A stretch of 64,000 nt of DNA from JAXLYE01 sp046351595 (GCA_046351595.1 JAXLYE010000001.1:1302001-1366000), one strand, 5' to 3'; positions 49,725 to 58,991 are shown, counted from the first letter of the stretch. The notes: a model not told the origin generated them from the sequence alone. Made by a program: numbers and translations.

Positions 49725-50111
49725 ATGAGCCCGATCCGCGCCGCGTACTTCAACGGCGAGGACGCCACGCGCTGGCCGGTCTCGGTGCTGGTCAGCGCCG
49801 GCGCGCTGGTCATAAAGTACGAGCGCGACGCGGGCGCGGTCCCGGTCCTTCTGCCCTCCGGCCGGCCGCAGCCCGAGGCCGTGTACTGGCCGCGCGGCAC
49901 CTTCCGCCCGACGCAGGGCGGCCACCTCGCCGAGCCGCTGCGCCTGGAGCGCGACCTCGAGGCGCTCATCATCGACGATCCCGTCGACGCCGAGCGCCTC
50001 CTGGCCGCCCTCGGCTTCGTCGCCCACGACTGGTCCCGCGCCGCCGGCCTGATCGCCCTGGGCGCCGCCGTCCTGGCCGCCCTGAGCTACTTCCTGGCCC
50101 TGCCCCACTAA
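49725..50111 (+). CDS. Short DUF7092-like protein with one membrane helix
   Basis: A 128-residue protein. The N-terminal part, AYFNGEDATRWPVSVLVSAGALVI near residue 7, resembles the domain that precedes M48 family peptidases, and it is followed by a hydrophobic helix near 104-124. In many bacteria a DUF898 gene is followed by an M48 peptidase with this N-terminal domain and membrane segment; here the protein stops after the helix and has no HExxH motif. It is either a peptidase remnant or a free regulatory module. The neighbouring 250 bp hold no peptidase-like frame I can support. Confidence 0.7.
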   Translation: MSPIRAAYFNGEDATRWPVSVLVSAGALVIKYERDAGAVPVLLPSGRPQPEAVYWPRGTFRPTQGGHLAEPLRLERDLEALIIDDPVDAERLLAALGFVAHDWSRAAGLIALGAAVLAALSYFLALPH

Positions 50112-50122
50112 TTTCCAAGCTC

Positions 50123-50215
50123 CGAGCCACTCCTGCAAAAACAGCGAGTGACCCCGAGTAAAAACCCCCTCTCCCAAGCCCCAGAACGAGCCACTCCTGC
50201 CAAGAAAGCGGGTGG
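50123..50215. repeat. Two direct repeats with hairpin potential, intergenic
   Basis: CGAGCCACTCCTGC occurs at 50123 and 50187, each followed by an A-rich loop and then GAGTG or GGTGG that can pair with the CACTC/CCAC of the same copy. The two copies lie after the DUF7092-like gene and about 150 bp before the VanW gene. They could be duplicated terminator-like elements. Confidence 0.6.
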
Positions 50216-50362
50216 CGCCGAAGCGGAGGGCTCCCGACGCGAAGCGGCGGGAAACCCGAAGGCGACAGGACCCGCGTCCTAGACATTGCACCGTCCTTCC
50301 CGCTCGATCCCAGGCCCCCCCTGGCCTTCGGGGGCGGATTCCGCTATCTCTTGGTTCGCACG

Positions 50363-51970
50363 ATGCACCCGAAAGAAGGCCTCGATCCTGCCGCGCCGAT
50401 GTCCACGGGCGTCGGCGCCGCCGTAGCCGGCGCTGCGTCCGCGCCCGGTGAGCCGGTCCTCGCCCCCGTCGCCGTCCCCGAGCGCCGCCTGCCCCTGGTC
50501 GGCATCGCCGTCGCGTCCCTGGTGGTGCTCACCGCCGCTTCCGCCACCGGCTATGCCCTGTACCTGACCCGGCACAACGCCCAGCGCGTGGTGCCCGGCC
50601 TCGTCGTCGCCGGCGAGCCCCTGGGCGGCCTGCCGCTCGGCGAGCTGCCCGGCCGCGTCCACGCCCTCAGCGAGCGCTTCCTGGCGCAGAAGATCCGCCT
50701 GCACATCGGCCGCGAGCGCCCCAAGCGCCAGCTCCGCGAGCTCGGCATGCGCGTCGACGAGGCGCGGCTGTGCGGCGAGATCCGCGAGCTCGGCCACAGC
50801 GGCGATCCGGCGCGCGACCTGCAGAGCTACCTGCGCGGCCGGCGCAGCGGCTACCGCCTCAACCTCCCCGTCACCCTCGACGAGAAGGCCGCCCTCGACT
50901 ACCTCATGGAGCTCAAGGACGAGGTCGATCGCGCGCCCATCGACGCCCGCCTCGACCTCGAGAAGCACACCGTCGCGCCCGAGCTGCCCGGCTACCTCTT
51001 GCGCGTCTACGACTCGCTCGTCTCGCTGGAGTACGCGGCGCGCGCGCTGCGCAGCGGCCGCGAGCTCGTCCAGGCCGGCGAGGTCGAGCTCGCCGTCGTC
51101 GAAACCGCGCCCACGGTGCGCCGCGAGGACCTCAAGGAGATCGACGTCTCGATGGTGCTCGCGACGTGGGAGACGCGCTACTCCAGCGCCTCGATCGACA
51201 ACGACCGCACGTACAACCTCAAGGTCGGGGCCGACAAGCTGAACGGCTACCTGCTGCGCCCGGGCCAGGTCTTCTCGTTCAACCAGGCCGTCGGCGACCG
51301 CACCGAGAAAGAGGGCTACCGCGTCGCGCCGGTCATCCAGGGCGGTGAGCTCATCGACGGCCTCGCCGGCGGCATGTGCCAGATCGCCTCGACGCTGCAC
51401 GCCGCCGCCTTCTTCGCCGGCCTGGACATCGTGCGCAGCACGCCGCACTCGCGACCGAGCACGTACATCCCGATGGGGCTCGACTCGACCGTGGTCTACC
51501 CGTCGGTGGACCTGAAGCTCAAGAACCCCTTCGACTTCCCCGTGGTCATCCACTACATGGTCAACCAGGGCACCGTGAAGGTCGAGCTCCTCGGCAAGCA
51601 GCGGCCGTTCAAGGTCGCCTACGAGCGCGAGATCCTCGCCGAGACGCCGTTCCCGTCGACGACGCGCCAGGATCCGGAGATGCCCGTGACCCAGAAGTGG
51701 AACGACCAGGACGGCTACCCCGGCTACCGCATCAAGCGCCGCCGCTACCTGTTCACCGGCAAGTGGAAGGTCGACGCCAAGAACGGCAACCGCGGCAACC
51801 CCGACGGGCTGATCGCCAAGAAGGAGTGGGACGTGGCCTACCCGCCGACGACCGAGATCGTCCGCGTCGGAACCGGCCCGGCGACGCTCAAGAAGAAGGA
51901 CCCGCCGCCTTCGCACAAGATCCCGGCCCTGCCGGCGTGGGCCAAGCCGCTGTGGACGCTGATCAAGTAG
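50363..51970 (+). CDS. VanW family protein with peptidoglycan-binding domain 4
   Basis: A 535-residue protein with an N-terminal membrane helix near residues 48-68. A peptidoglycan-binding 4-like region (about 80-270) is followed by the VanW domain (about 280-430): ETRYSSASIDNDRTYNL, LLRPGQVFSFNQAVGDRT, GGMCQIASTLHAAAF, and SRPSTYIPMGLDSTV. The basic C-terminal tail is Pro-rich. VanW was first linked to vancomycin resistance clusters but has no settled activity; here it is probably an envelope protein. The ATG at 50363 is preferred over a TTG at 50351. Its 3' end overlaps the next gene by 19 bp. Confidence 0.88.
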   Translation: MHPKEGLDPAAPMSTGVGAAVAGAASAPGEPVLAPVAVPERRLPLVGIAVASLVVLTAASATGYALYLTRHNAQRVVPGLVVAGEPLGGLPLGELPGRVHALSERFLAQKIRLHIGRERPKRQLRELGMRVDEARLCGEIRELGHSGDPARDLQSYLRGRRSGYRLNLPVTLDEKAALDYLMELKDEVDRAPIDARLDLEKHTVAPELPGYLLRVYDSLVSLEYAARALRSGRELVQAGEVELAVVETAPTVRREDLKEIDVSMVLATWETRYSSASIDNDRTYNLKVGADKLNGYLLRPGQVFSFNQAVGDRTEKEGYRVAPVIQGGELIDGLAGGMCQIASTLHAAAFFAGLDIVRSTPHSRPSTYIPMGLDSTVVYPSVDLKLKNPFDFPVVIHYMVNQGTVKVELLGKQRPFKVAYEREILAETPFPSTTRQDPEMPVTQKWNDQDGYPGYRIKRRRYLFTGKWKVDAKNGNRGNPDGLIAKKEWDVAYPPTTEIVRVGTGPATLKKKDPPPSHKIPALPAWAKPLWTLIK

Positions 51971-53703
51971 CCGCGGCCGAGCTGGCCGGCAAGCTCGCCT
52001 CGCCCGCGTACACCCCGGGGCGGCGCGACCTCGAGGCGCTGCTCGACGGGCTTCTCGCGGGCACGCTGCCCCTTGGCGAGGCGACGCGGGCGCTCTTGCG
52101 GGCGCGGGAGCCGGCGCGCGCGCGGATCCTTATCCGCCTGCGTGAGACGCACGGCGCGGCGCGGGCCGAGCTGGTGCGGCTGCTCGCCCGGCTCAGCGAC
52201 TGCGACGACCCCGAAGAGCGGGCGGTGCTGCTGGGCCTCGTCGAGGATCCGGATCCGCGCGCGGCGCGCCAGGCGGTGCAGGCCGCCGGTAAGCTGACCG
52301 CGCACGCGGCCGAGGTGGGCGCGCGGCTGCGGGCGCTGTGGCCGTCCCGGCCCGGGCCCGCGGATCGCCGCGCCCTCGCCGAGGCGCTGGGCAAGCTCGG
52401 GGACCCGGCGGCGCGGCCGCTGCTCGACGAGGCGCTGCGCGAGCTCGCGAGCGGGTCGGCGGGCGAGCCCCAAGACGTCCTGCGCACTGCGCTGGAGCGG
52501 GCGCTGCTCATGCTCAAGCGCTCGCGGGAGCCGGCGGACCGGCTTGAGGCGGCCGGTGATCCGGCAGGCATGCAGCCTGTGGGCATCGACCTCGCGGCGC
52601 CGCTGCCCGAGGGCACGGTGGTCTCGCTGCGCTGCCGGGCCGGCCTCGGCGAGCTGCTGCGCGACGAGCTCGCCCTGCGGGGCCTGGTGCCCGCGGGCGC
52701 CGCGCCGCGTGTCATCGAGCCCGGCCCGCTCGATCTGCGCCTGGTGCCGAGCGGGCAGCCGGCGCGCGTCGAGCTCGTGTGGTCCGGGCCGCTGCGGCCG
52801 CTGCTCGGCGCGCGCCTGTTCACCGAGCTGGCGCTGCCGCTTTTGCCGCCGCGCCGCATGCCGGTGCGCAGCGACGCGCTCGATGACGACGCGCTCGTCG
52901 AGCAGGCGGTGGCGGCGCTGAGCACGCCGCGCACCCGCGCGCTGCTGGCCGCCCTCGGCGCCCGCCCCGACGAGCCGCTGCGGTTCCGCATCGAGCTGCA
53001 CGACAGCGGCCCGCGCCGGGCCCTGATCTGGCGCCTGGCGCAGGCGATCGCGCGGGCGTGCCCGGCGCTGTGCAACGACCCCAAGGGCAGCCCGTGGGAG
53101 CTCGGCCTGCGCGCGGCGCGCGGCGAGCCGCTGCAGCTGGAGCTGTTGGCGCGGCGCCTGCAGGACGAGCGCTTCAGCTACCGCGTCGCCAGCGTGCCCG
53201 CCTCGTCGCACCCGACGCTGGCGGCGGCGCTGGCGCGGCTCATCGACGCCGGGCCCGAGGACGTGGTGTGGGATCCGTTCGTCGGCGCGGGCGCCGAGCT
53301 GATCGAGGTCGCGCGGCTCGGCCGCTGCCGCCGCCTGCACGGCACCGACCTGTCCGACGAGGCGCTGGCCGCGGCCGCCGCCAACATCGAGGCCGCGCAG
53401 GTCCGCGGCGTCCGGCTGCGGCGCGACGACGCGCTCACGGCCCGGCCGGCTGGCGTCACCTGCATCGTCACCAACCCGCCGATGGGCCGGCGGGTGCGGC
53501 GCGGCGACGTCACCGAGCTGCTCGGCCGCTTCGTCCGCCACGCCGCCGAGGTGCTGCCCCGAGGCGGCCGCCTGGCCTGGCTGGATCCGCAGCCGCAGCG
53601 CCACGCCGAGGTGCTGCGCGGGCTCGGGCTGCGCCCGCTTTTGCAGCGCGCCGTCGACATGCACGGCTTCTTCGCGCAGCTCGAGCTGTGGCAGAAGCCC
53701 TGA
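51952..53703 (+). CDS. HEAT-repeat / rRNA- or tRNA-guanine methyltransferase fusion (RlmL/Trm14-like)
   Basis: Residues about 1-185 consist of helical HEAT-like units (ERAVLLGLVEDPDPRAARQAVQAAGKL, and later DPAARPLLDEALREL). Residues about 200-380 look like the N-terminal part of class I RNA methyltransferases (VVSLRCRAGLGELLRDEL), with a THUMP-like region hard to define. The C-terminal SAM domain has VVWDPFVGAGAELIE and TNPPMGRRV (the catalytic N-P-P-x of N2-guanine enzymes). The start is inferred: the GTG at 51952 lies inside the VanW gene and overlaps it by 19 bp; no later ATG precedes the HEAT part. HEAT fused to this enzyme class is unusual to my knowledge. Confidence 0.78.
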   Translation: MDADQVAAAELAGKLASPAYTPGRRDLEALLDGLLAGTLPLGEATRALLRAREPARARILIRLRETHGAARAELVRLLARLSDCDDPEERAVLLGLVEDPDPRAARQAVQAAGKLTAHAAEVGARLRALWPSRPGPADRRALAEALGKLGDPAARPLLDEALRELASGSAGEPQDVLRTALERALLMLKRSREPADRLEAAGDPAGMQPVGIDLAAPLPEGTVVSLRCRAGLGELLRDELALRGLVPAGAAPRVIEPGPLDLRLVPSGQPARVELVWSGPLRPLLGARLFTELALPLLPPRRMPVRSDALDDDALVEQAVAALSTPRTRALLAALGARPDEPLRFRIELHDSGPRRALIWRLAQAIARACPALCNDPKGSPWELGLRAARGEPLQLELLARRLQDERFSYRVASVPASSHPTLAAALARLIDAGPEDVVWDPFVGAGAELIEVARLGRCRRLHGTDLSDEALAAAAANIEAAQVRGVRLRRDDALTARPAGVTCIVTNPPMGRRVRRGDVTELLGRFVRHAAEVLPRGGRLAWLDPQPQRHAEVLRGLGLRPLLQRAVDMHGFFAQLELWQKP

Positions 53704-53724
53704 GCCCGGGCGCGCCGGGGGCCG

Positions 53725-54099
53725 CTACGACCCCTGCTCGGCCTCGGCGAGCTGGCGCCGACGGAACGAGCCGGCCGCGTACAGGAGCCACGTCGGCACG
53801 ATCAGCACGATCGCGAAGTCCAGGTTGTGCAGCGTCTCACGCAGGCCCTTCCAGACGATCCAGCGCTGGTCCGCGGGCAGGTCGTCGATGAAGTGGATGC
53901 TGTGCTGCAGGCCGAGCGCGGTCCCGAACACGCCGAGCAGCAGCGTCACGATGCTCAGGTTGCGGATCAGCCCCGCGGTGCTCTCCAGCGGGCGGCGGAC
54001 GTAGCCGGCGGCCAGGATCAGCGCCGCCAGGCCGAAGCCGAGGATCGGGAACACGGGCCAGCCCGCTTCGTGAATCGCATCGAACAGAACAGACGCCAT
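53725..54099 (-). CDS. Small MotA/TolQ/ExbB-like membrane protein
   Basis: A 124-residue protein with a first helix near residues 17-33, a second near 47-66 (IVTLLLGVFGTALGL, similar to the LGLLGT block of proton-channel proteins), and a third near 95-110. The full MotA/TolQ proton channel is longer and has a large loop, so this is either a truncated or distant member. AAGGAGG lies 6 nt upstream of the ATG. It is transcribed opposite to the methyltransferase fusion gene, with stops about 20 bp apart. Confidence 0.7.
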   Translation of the reverse strand: MASVLFDAIHEAGWPVFPILGFGLAALILAAGYVRRPLESTAGLIRNLSIVTLLLGVFGTALGLQHSIHFIDDLPADQRWIVWKGLRETLHNLDFAIVLIVPTWLLYAAGSFRRRQLAEAEQGS

Positions 54100-54321
54100 G
54101 GGTTGCCTCCTTGGGGTTTCGAGATGCCGTGCTCAGGAGAAAAGCAACCGATGTGCCAGCCCGGATCGCGGGTCCGCGCCGCCCCAGGACGCCCGCAGCA
54201 CGCGGTTCTCCGACGGAGAGCGAGCGGACCCGGCGCGACCGTGGCGCCCCCAGGCCGGCTGTCCGCGCTGTCCCGGACGTCCGCGGACATGCCCGCGGTC
54301 GCCGTGGGCCCGGTCAGGTGG

Positions 54322-55302
54322 TCAGGCGTGCAGCTCGGCCAGGTGGTGCGCGCGCGTCACCACCGCCTCGCGCAGCTCGGCCGGCTCCAGCACCTCGACG
54401 CCGAAGCCGAAGCCGAGCACCCAGTTGACGAGCCAGTCGGACAGCGGGTTCTCGAACGTCACCTCGAGGCTGCCGTCGCGCCCCTTCTGCACGCGCGCCG
54501 GATCGAAGCGGGTGCGGACCTCGTAGGCCAGCGACTTGTCGAAGCGCAGCTGCACGCGCGGGTGCTCGGGCTCGGGCTGGAACAGGTTGTCGCGGCGGAA
54601 GCGCTCCAGGTCGAAGCCGGGCTGGATCTCGAAGGGCGGCTCCTGCTCGCGGACAACGACCTTGGTCAGGCGCTCGACCTTGAACAGGCGCGGCTCGTTG
54701 TGGCGGTGGCAGCGGCCGACCAGGTACCAGGCGCCGCGGTGGTTGACCAGGGCGTAGGGATCGATGGTGCGCTGCTCGGTCTTGCCCTGCGAGGCCGAGT
54801 GGTACAGGCCCTGGATCGTCTTGTGCGCGGTGATGGCGTGGTGCAGGTCGTTGAGCAGCGCCAGCTTGTGGTGGTCCTCGGTCTCGACCGCGGACTCGCG
54901 CTCGAGGCTGAGCAGCTCGGGCGAGGCCTCGCCGAGCGCGGCCCGGATCTTGGCGAGCAGCCGCGTCACCGCGTCCTCGTACGGCCGCAGCCCCGAGCCC
55001 GCGAGCGCGCGCAGCCCGAGCGAGAGCGAGAACGCCTCGGCCGCGGTCAGGCGCAGCGGCCGGGTCAGGCCCTGCGGCAGGTCGGCGTAGACGCAGCCGT
55101 CGTCATCGTCGACGGTCAGCAGCAGGAACTCGTCGGGGCCGCCGGCGGGCGGGCCGACCTGCGACAGCAGATCGATGTCCTCGCGCAGCGTCTCCTCGTC
55201 GAGACCGAGCTCCTTGGCCAGCTCGCTGAGCGGGATGCCCTGCCGCGCGAGCACGGCCGGGACGAGGTAGAGCAGGCGACGCAGGCGTCCGTTGGCTTCC
55301 AT
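54322..55302 (-). CDS. pafC: WYL-domain transcriptional regulator, PafC-like
   Basis: A 326-residue regulator. The N-terminus has a helix-turn-helix (RRLLYLVPAVLARQGIPLSELAKELGL then ETLREDIDLLSQVG), the centre a WYL domain (about residues 140-215, with NHRGAWYLVGRCHRHN), and the C-terminus a WCX-like extension (about 235-315). WYL proteins of the PafBC type in Actinobacteria respond to DNA damage by sensing single-stranded DNA. The gene follows the PafB-like gene by 38 bp and likely forms a heterodimer with it. The symbol is by homology in domain order; there is no proteasome locus in view. Confidence 0.85.
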   Translation of the reverse strand: MEANGRLRRLLYLVPAVLARQGIPLSELAKELGLDEETLREDIDLLSQVGPPAGGPDEFLLLTVDDDDGCVYADLPQGLTRPLRLTAAEAFSLSLGLRALAGSGLRPYEDAVTRLLAKIRAALGEASPELLSLERESAVETEDHHKLALLNDLHHAITAHKTIQGLYHSASQGKTEQRTIDPYALVNHRGAWYLVGRCHRHNEPRLFKVERLTKVVVREQEPPFEIQPGFDLERFRRDNLFQPEPEHPRVQLRFDKSLAYEVRTRFDPARVQKGRDGSLEVTFENPLSDWLVNWVLGFGFGVEVLEPAELREAVVTRAHHLAELHA

Positions 55303-55340
55303 CGGCTAAAAGGCTCCTGATTGGCTTCGGCTTCGCGCGG

Positions 55341-56525
55341 CTAGCGCGCCGGGCTGACCGCGCTCGGGCTGAACCCGAGGTCCGGGGTGCTGGGCGTGGC
55401 AGCGTTGCGCCGGGCCACGGCGCCGGCGGTTTCGGCGACGCGGGAGCGCAGGGTCGCGGGCGCCAGCACGCGCAGGCCCCCGGCGGCGGCGAGCACGCGG
55501 CTGACCACGTAGTCCGGGTTCTTGCACTCGAACTCGACGACGACGCCGCCCTGGCCGTGGTCCTCGGCGGGCTCGCGGCTGGCCGTCGGGCCGAAGTCCT
55601 CCTCGCCGACCCACGACGTCTCGTTGCTGACCCACAGGCGGGCGCGCACCGGCGCCTCGCGCTCGAAGCGCCACGGCGAGATCACGCCGTGCTCCTGCAG
55701 CGAGAAGTCCTTGGGGATCGTGAAGTCGGGCGTGCGCGGCTTGGGCGCGACCTTGAGCTTGAGGATGCGGTCGACGCGGAAGCGGCGCAGCGCCTGCGCG
55801 CGGTGGCAGTGGCCGACGAGCAGCCAGGCGCCCTGGCGGTAGACGAGGCCGTAGGGATCGACCTCGCGCTCGCTCGGGCCGACGACGCCGGGCTCCTGCT
55901 GCTCGCCCTCGGCGACCCAGCCGGTCGAGCGGTGCGCGTCGTACTCGAAGGTGACGCGCTTGCGGTTGTGCACCGCCGACTCAAGCAGCTCCAGGTGCTC
56001 GCTGAGCGAGGCCGAGCGCTGCGTCGTCGGCAGGTGCACGAGCACGTCCCCCGGCAGTTTGGGCGTCGGCACCGGCGAGGCGCCCGATCGACCCGGCCGC
56101 CGCCGGCTCTTGCCCGCCAGCCCGGACAGGTCGAAGGTCAGCTTGCGCAGCGCCATCTCGGCGGCGTGGCGGTAGGGAAAGTCCTTCTGGTTGCGCGCCG
56201 CCGCCGCCGTCGCCACCAGCACCGCCACCTCGTCGGCGGTCAGGTGCACCTCGGGCAGGCGGTAGCGCTGGCGGTCGATGACGTAGCCGCCCTCGGGCGG
56301 CGCCTCCTCGGCCTCCTCCATCGTCACGTAGCGAAGCGGCACGCCCATCTCGAGCAGCGAGGCCTTGTCGCGCTCGAAGGCGCGCTGCCCGGCCTCGGGC
56401 TTGGCGCTGCGGTACTCGCCGAACTGCTCGCGCAGCTCGGAGAACGAGATGGGGCGCCGCGCGTCGAGCAGCAGCACCACGAGATCGAGCAGCCGCTTCG
56501 TTCGCGTGTCGGTGATGGCGTGCAT
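55341..56525 (-). CDS. pafB: WYL-domain transcriptional regulator, PafB-like
   Basis: A 394-residue partner of the PafC-like protein. N-terminal winged helix-turn-helix (TKRLLDLVVLLLDARRPISFSELREQFG, then QRAFERDKASLLEMGVPL), a WYL core with RQGAWLLVGHCHRAQALRRF near residue 230, and a C-terminal WCX region. A low-complexity insert (about 145-165) separates the halves, and the C-terminal 30 residues are extended. The ATG at 56525 has GGGG upstream; the frame extends a little further but without support. It is the first gene of the pafBC pair. Confidence 0.85.
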   Translation of the reverse strand: MHAITDTRTKRLLDLVVLLLDARRPISFSELREQFGEYRSAKPEAGQRAFERDKASLLEMGVPLRYVTMEEAEEAPPEGGYVIDRQRYRLPEVHLTADEVAVLVATAAAARNQKDFPYRHAAEMALRKLTFDLSGLAGKSRRRPGRSGASPVPTPKLPGDVLVHLPTTQRSASLSEHLELLESAVHNRKRVTFEYDAHRSTGWVAEGEQQEPGVVGPSEREVDPYGLVYRQGAWLLVGHCHRAQALRRFRVDRILKLKVAPKPRTPDFTIPKDFSLQEHGVISPWRFEREAPVRARLWVSNETSWVGEEDFGPTASREPAEDHGQGGVVVEFECKNPDYVVSRVLAAAGGLRVLAPATLRSRVAETAGAVARRNAATPSTPDLGFSPSAVSPAR

Positions 56526-56751
56526 GCGCCCCGGAGTACCCTCTCTGAGCAAGCGAAGTCAATCCCCTGCGCTCAGCCGTGGCCATCTCAGACCCGCGCC
56601 GTCAAATGCTCGCGGCGCTTGCGCTCTTGCCCATCGCGTGCGCGGTCCTATATCGCAGATCACAGAATCGGGCCCCCCCGCCCGGCCGCTCCGCGGGGAG
56701 CCGCCGAAGCAAAGACAGGAAGACCGGGCCCGCTGATGGTATGGTTCTGAC

Positions 56752-57096
56752 ATGCGCCGCTTCCGCCTGATCCTCCGCCGACCGCTGCTGGCGCTGCTGC
56801 TGGTCATCGGCTCGCTGCTGGCGACGGGCCTCGTCGGCACGATGTCGGCGCGCGAGCTCGTCGAGCAGGCGGCCAGCGACGACGACGAGGATCGCGACCT
56901 CGACCCGAACGAGGAAGGGTCGAGCGGCGAGGCGGCCAAGGCCCGGGCCGAGACCACGCCCCAGCGCGGCGTGACGCTGTCGTTGCTCCATGTCCGCGTC
57001 GACAGGACGCGGCCGGGGGCGCGGCGGCTGACCGCGCCGCCCGCGGACCGGCTGCTCCCGCACCGTCCGCCGCCTCTGCCGCGCCTCCTGATCTGA
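56752..57096 (+). CDS. Small single-span membrane protein
   Basis: A 114-residue protein with one helix near residues 11-28 (LLALLLVIGSLLATGLVG) followed by an acidic stretch (ASDDDEDRDLDPNEE) and a Pro/Arg-rich tail. The basic N-terminus and acidic stretch suggest the C-terminus faces outward. No family is recognised. The 219-bp gap to the SulP gene (57097-57315) has no frame I can support. Confidence 0.55.
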   Translation: MRRFRLILRRPLLALLLVIGSLLATGLVGTMSARELVEQAASDDDEDRDLDPNEEGSSGEAAKARAETTPQRGVTLSLLHVRVDRTRPGARRLTAPPADRLLPHRPPPLPRLLI

Positions 57097-57315
57097 GAGC
57101 CGCGAGCCCGCTCCCGCCGGAGCACCGCGCGCAGCCTGGCTGCGTCGCGGGCGCCACGGCGGGCTCTGGCTCGGGCGGGCCGTCGGTCCTCCGGCGGCCT
57201 GCTGGTCATCTGGCAGCCCCTGCGCTCGCCGCGTGAGCGGGCTGCCTGGCCGTCGCCTGGTGTGCGCCGGGTGGCGGCTGACTACGCGCAGTCTCTCAAT
57301 TCAGGAAGGACAACG

Positions 57316-58974
57316 ATGAACGAGATCGCAACTTCTCTATCGGGCCGCCTGGCCAAAGGCTTGTCCGGCGGCCAGGCCCGGGCCCCGGCCGCATCGGGCG
57401 GGCACCGGCTCTTGCCCGAGTCGGGCGCGCTCGGCAAGGACCTGGGCGCCTCGCTGGTGGTGTTCCTGGTGGCGGTGCCGCTGGCGATGGGCATCGCGCT
57501 GGCCTCGGGAGCGCCCATCCTCTCGGGCCTCATCGCGTCGGTGATCGGCGGTGTGGTCGTGGGCCTTTTGTCCGGCGCGCCGCTGCAGGTGTCGGGGCCG
57601 GCGGCGGGCCTGGCCGTCACCATGTTCGTGCTGATCCAGAAGAACGGCTTCCCCATGGTCTGCGCCATGACGGTCGTCGCGGGCCTTTTGCAGCTGGCCA
57701 TGGGCGCGCTGCGGGTCGCCCGCCTGTCGATGGCCATCTCGCCGGCCGTCATCCACGGCATGCTCGCCGGCATCGGCGTGCAGATCACGCTGGCGCAGCT
57801 GCACGTCGTGCTCGGCGACAAGCCGCAGTCCTCGCCGTGGCAGAACCTGCGCGAGCTGCCGGGGCAGATCCGCGACCTGCACGGTCCCTCGACGCTGCTC
57901 GGCGTGCTGGCGATCGCGATCATGCTGCTGTGGCCGCTCGTCCCGTGGAAGCGGCTGAAGCTCCTGCCGGCGCCGCTGGTCGCGGTGACGGTGGCGACGC
58001 TGGCGTCGCTGTGGGTCGGCGTGCCGCGGGTGAAGATCCCGGGCAGCCTGCTCAGCGCCCTGCACCTGCCGACCTGGCCCGCGAGCGAGCAGGTGCAGGT
58101 CGTGCTGCTCGGCGGCATCACCCTGGCGCTCATCGCCAGCGCCGAGTCGCTGCTGTGCGCGGTGGCGACGGATCGGCTGCACGGCGGGCCGCGCGCCAAC
58201 CTCGACCGCGAGCTCATGGCGCAGGGCGTCGGCAATACGCTGTCGGGGCTGATCGGCGGCCTGCCGATCACCGGCGTCATCGTGCGCAGCAAGGCCAACA
58301 TCGACGCCGGCGCGCGCACGCGGTGGTCGGGGATCCTGCACGGCGTGTGGATCGCGCTGTTCGTGACCCAGCTCGGCTTCCTCATCACCCGCATCCCCGA
58401 GGCCGTGCTCGCCGGGCTTCTGTGCGTCGTCGGCGCGAAGCTGGTCAACCTCGATCACATCCGCGAGCTGCACAAGCACCACGAGGCGCGCATCTACTTC
58501 ATCACCCTGATCGGGGTGCTGGCGACGAACCTCCTGGCCGGCATCGGCATCGGCCTTCTGGCCGCGGCGGTCTTCCTGATCCACCGGCTGACCGGCGTCA
58601 CCGTCGATGTCCGCGAGCGCGGCGGCAGCCACCACGTCAGCGTGCGCGGCACCCTGACCTTCCTCGGCATCCCCAAGCTCTCGGGCCGGCTGGCGCTCAT
58701 CCCGAGCGGCGCCCGCGTCGAGGTGGACGTCGCGGTGGACTTCATCGATCACGCCGGCCTCGAGACGCTGCGCAGCTTCGCGGCCGCGCACGAGCGCACC
58801 GGCGGCACCGTCCTCATGGATCTCTTGCACTCGACCGGCGCGACCGGCGCCGCCCCCGGCGCCGTCTCCGGCGCTGTTATCGACCACGCGCCGCCGCAGT
58901 CGGCGGCCGCGACCCGGACCCAGACCCCAGTCAGCGTCGCCGCGGCAGGAACCGCGGTCGGCGCCGCACACTGA
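57316..58974 (+). CDS. SulP family anion transporter with STAS domain, probable bicarbonate transporter
   Basis: A 552-residue protein with ten or more membrane helices. Typical blocks are DLGASLVVFLVAVPLAMGIALASGAP near residue 42 and SGLIGGLPITGVIVRSKANIDAGARTRWSG near 311. The C-terminus (about residues 435-520) is a STAS domain (VSVRGTLTFLGIPKLSG, then VDVAVDFIDHAGLETL). AGGAAGGA precedes the ATG at 57316. The carbonic anhydrase gene starts 17 bp later, which suggests bicarbonate rather than sulfate as substrate, as in other SulP-carbonic anhydrase pairs; this is inference from position. Confidence 0.92.
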   Translation: MNEIATSLSGRLAKGLSGGQARAPAASGGHRLLPESGALGKDLGASLVVFLVAVPLAMGIALASGAPILSGLIASVIGGVVVGLLSGAPLQVSGPAAGLAVTMFVLIQKNGFPMVCAMTVVAGLLQLAMGALRVARLSMAISPAVIHGMLAGIGVQITLAQLHVVLGDKPQSSPWQNLRELPGQIRDLHGPSTLLGVLAIAIMLLWPLVPWKRLKLLPAPLVAVTVATLASLWVGVPRVKIPGSLLSALHLPTWPASEQVQVVLLGGITLALIASAESLLCAVATDRLHGGPRANLDRELMAQGVGNTLSGLIGGLPITGVIVRSKANIDAGARTRWSGILHGVWIALFVTQLGFLITRIPEAVLAGLLCVVGAKLVNLDHIRELHKHHEARIYFITLIGVLATNLLAGIGIGLLAAAVFLIHRLTGVTVDVRERGGSHHVSVRGTLTFLGIPKLSGRLALIPSGARVEVDVAVDFIDHAGLETLRSFAAAHERTGGTVLMDLLHSTGATGAAPGAVSGAVIDHAPPQSAAATRTQTPVSVAAAGTAVGAAH

Positions 58975-58991
58975 AAGAGGGAGGCACAGCC

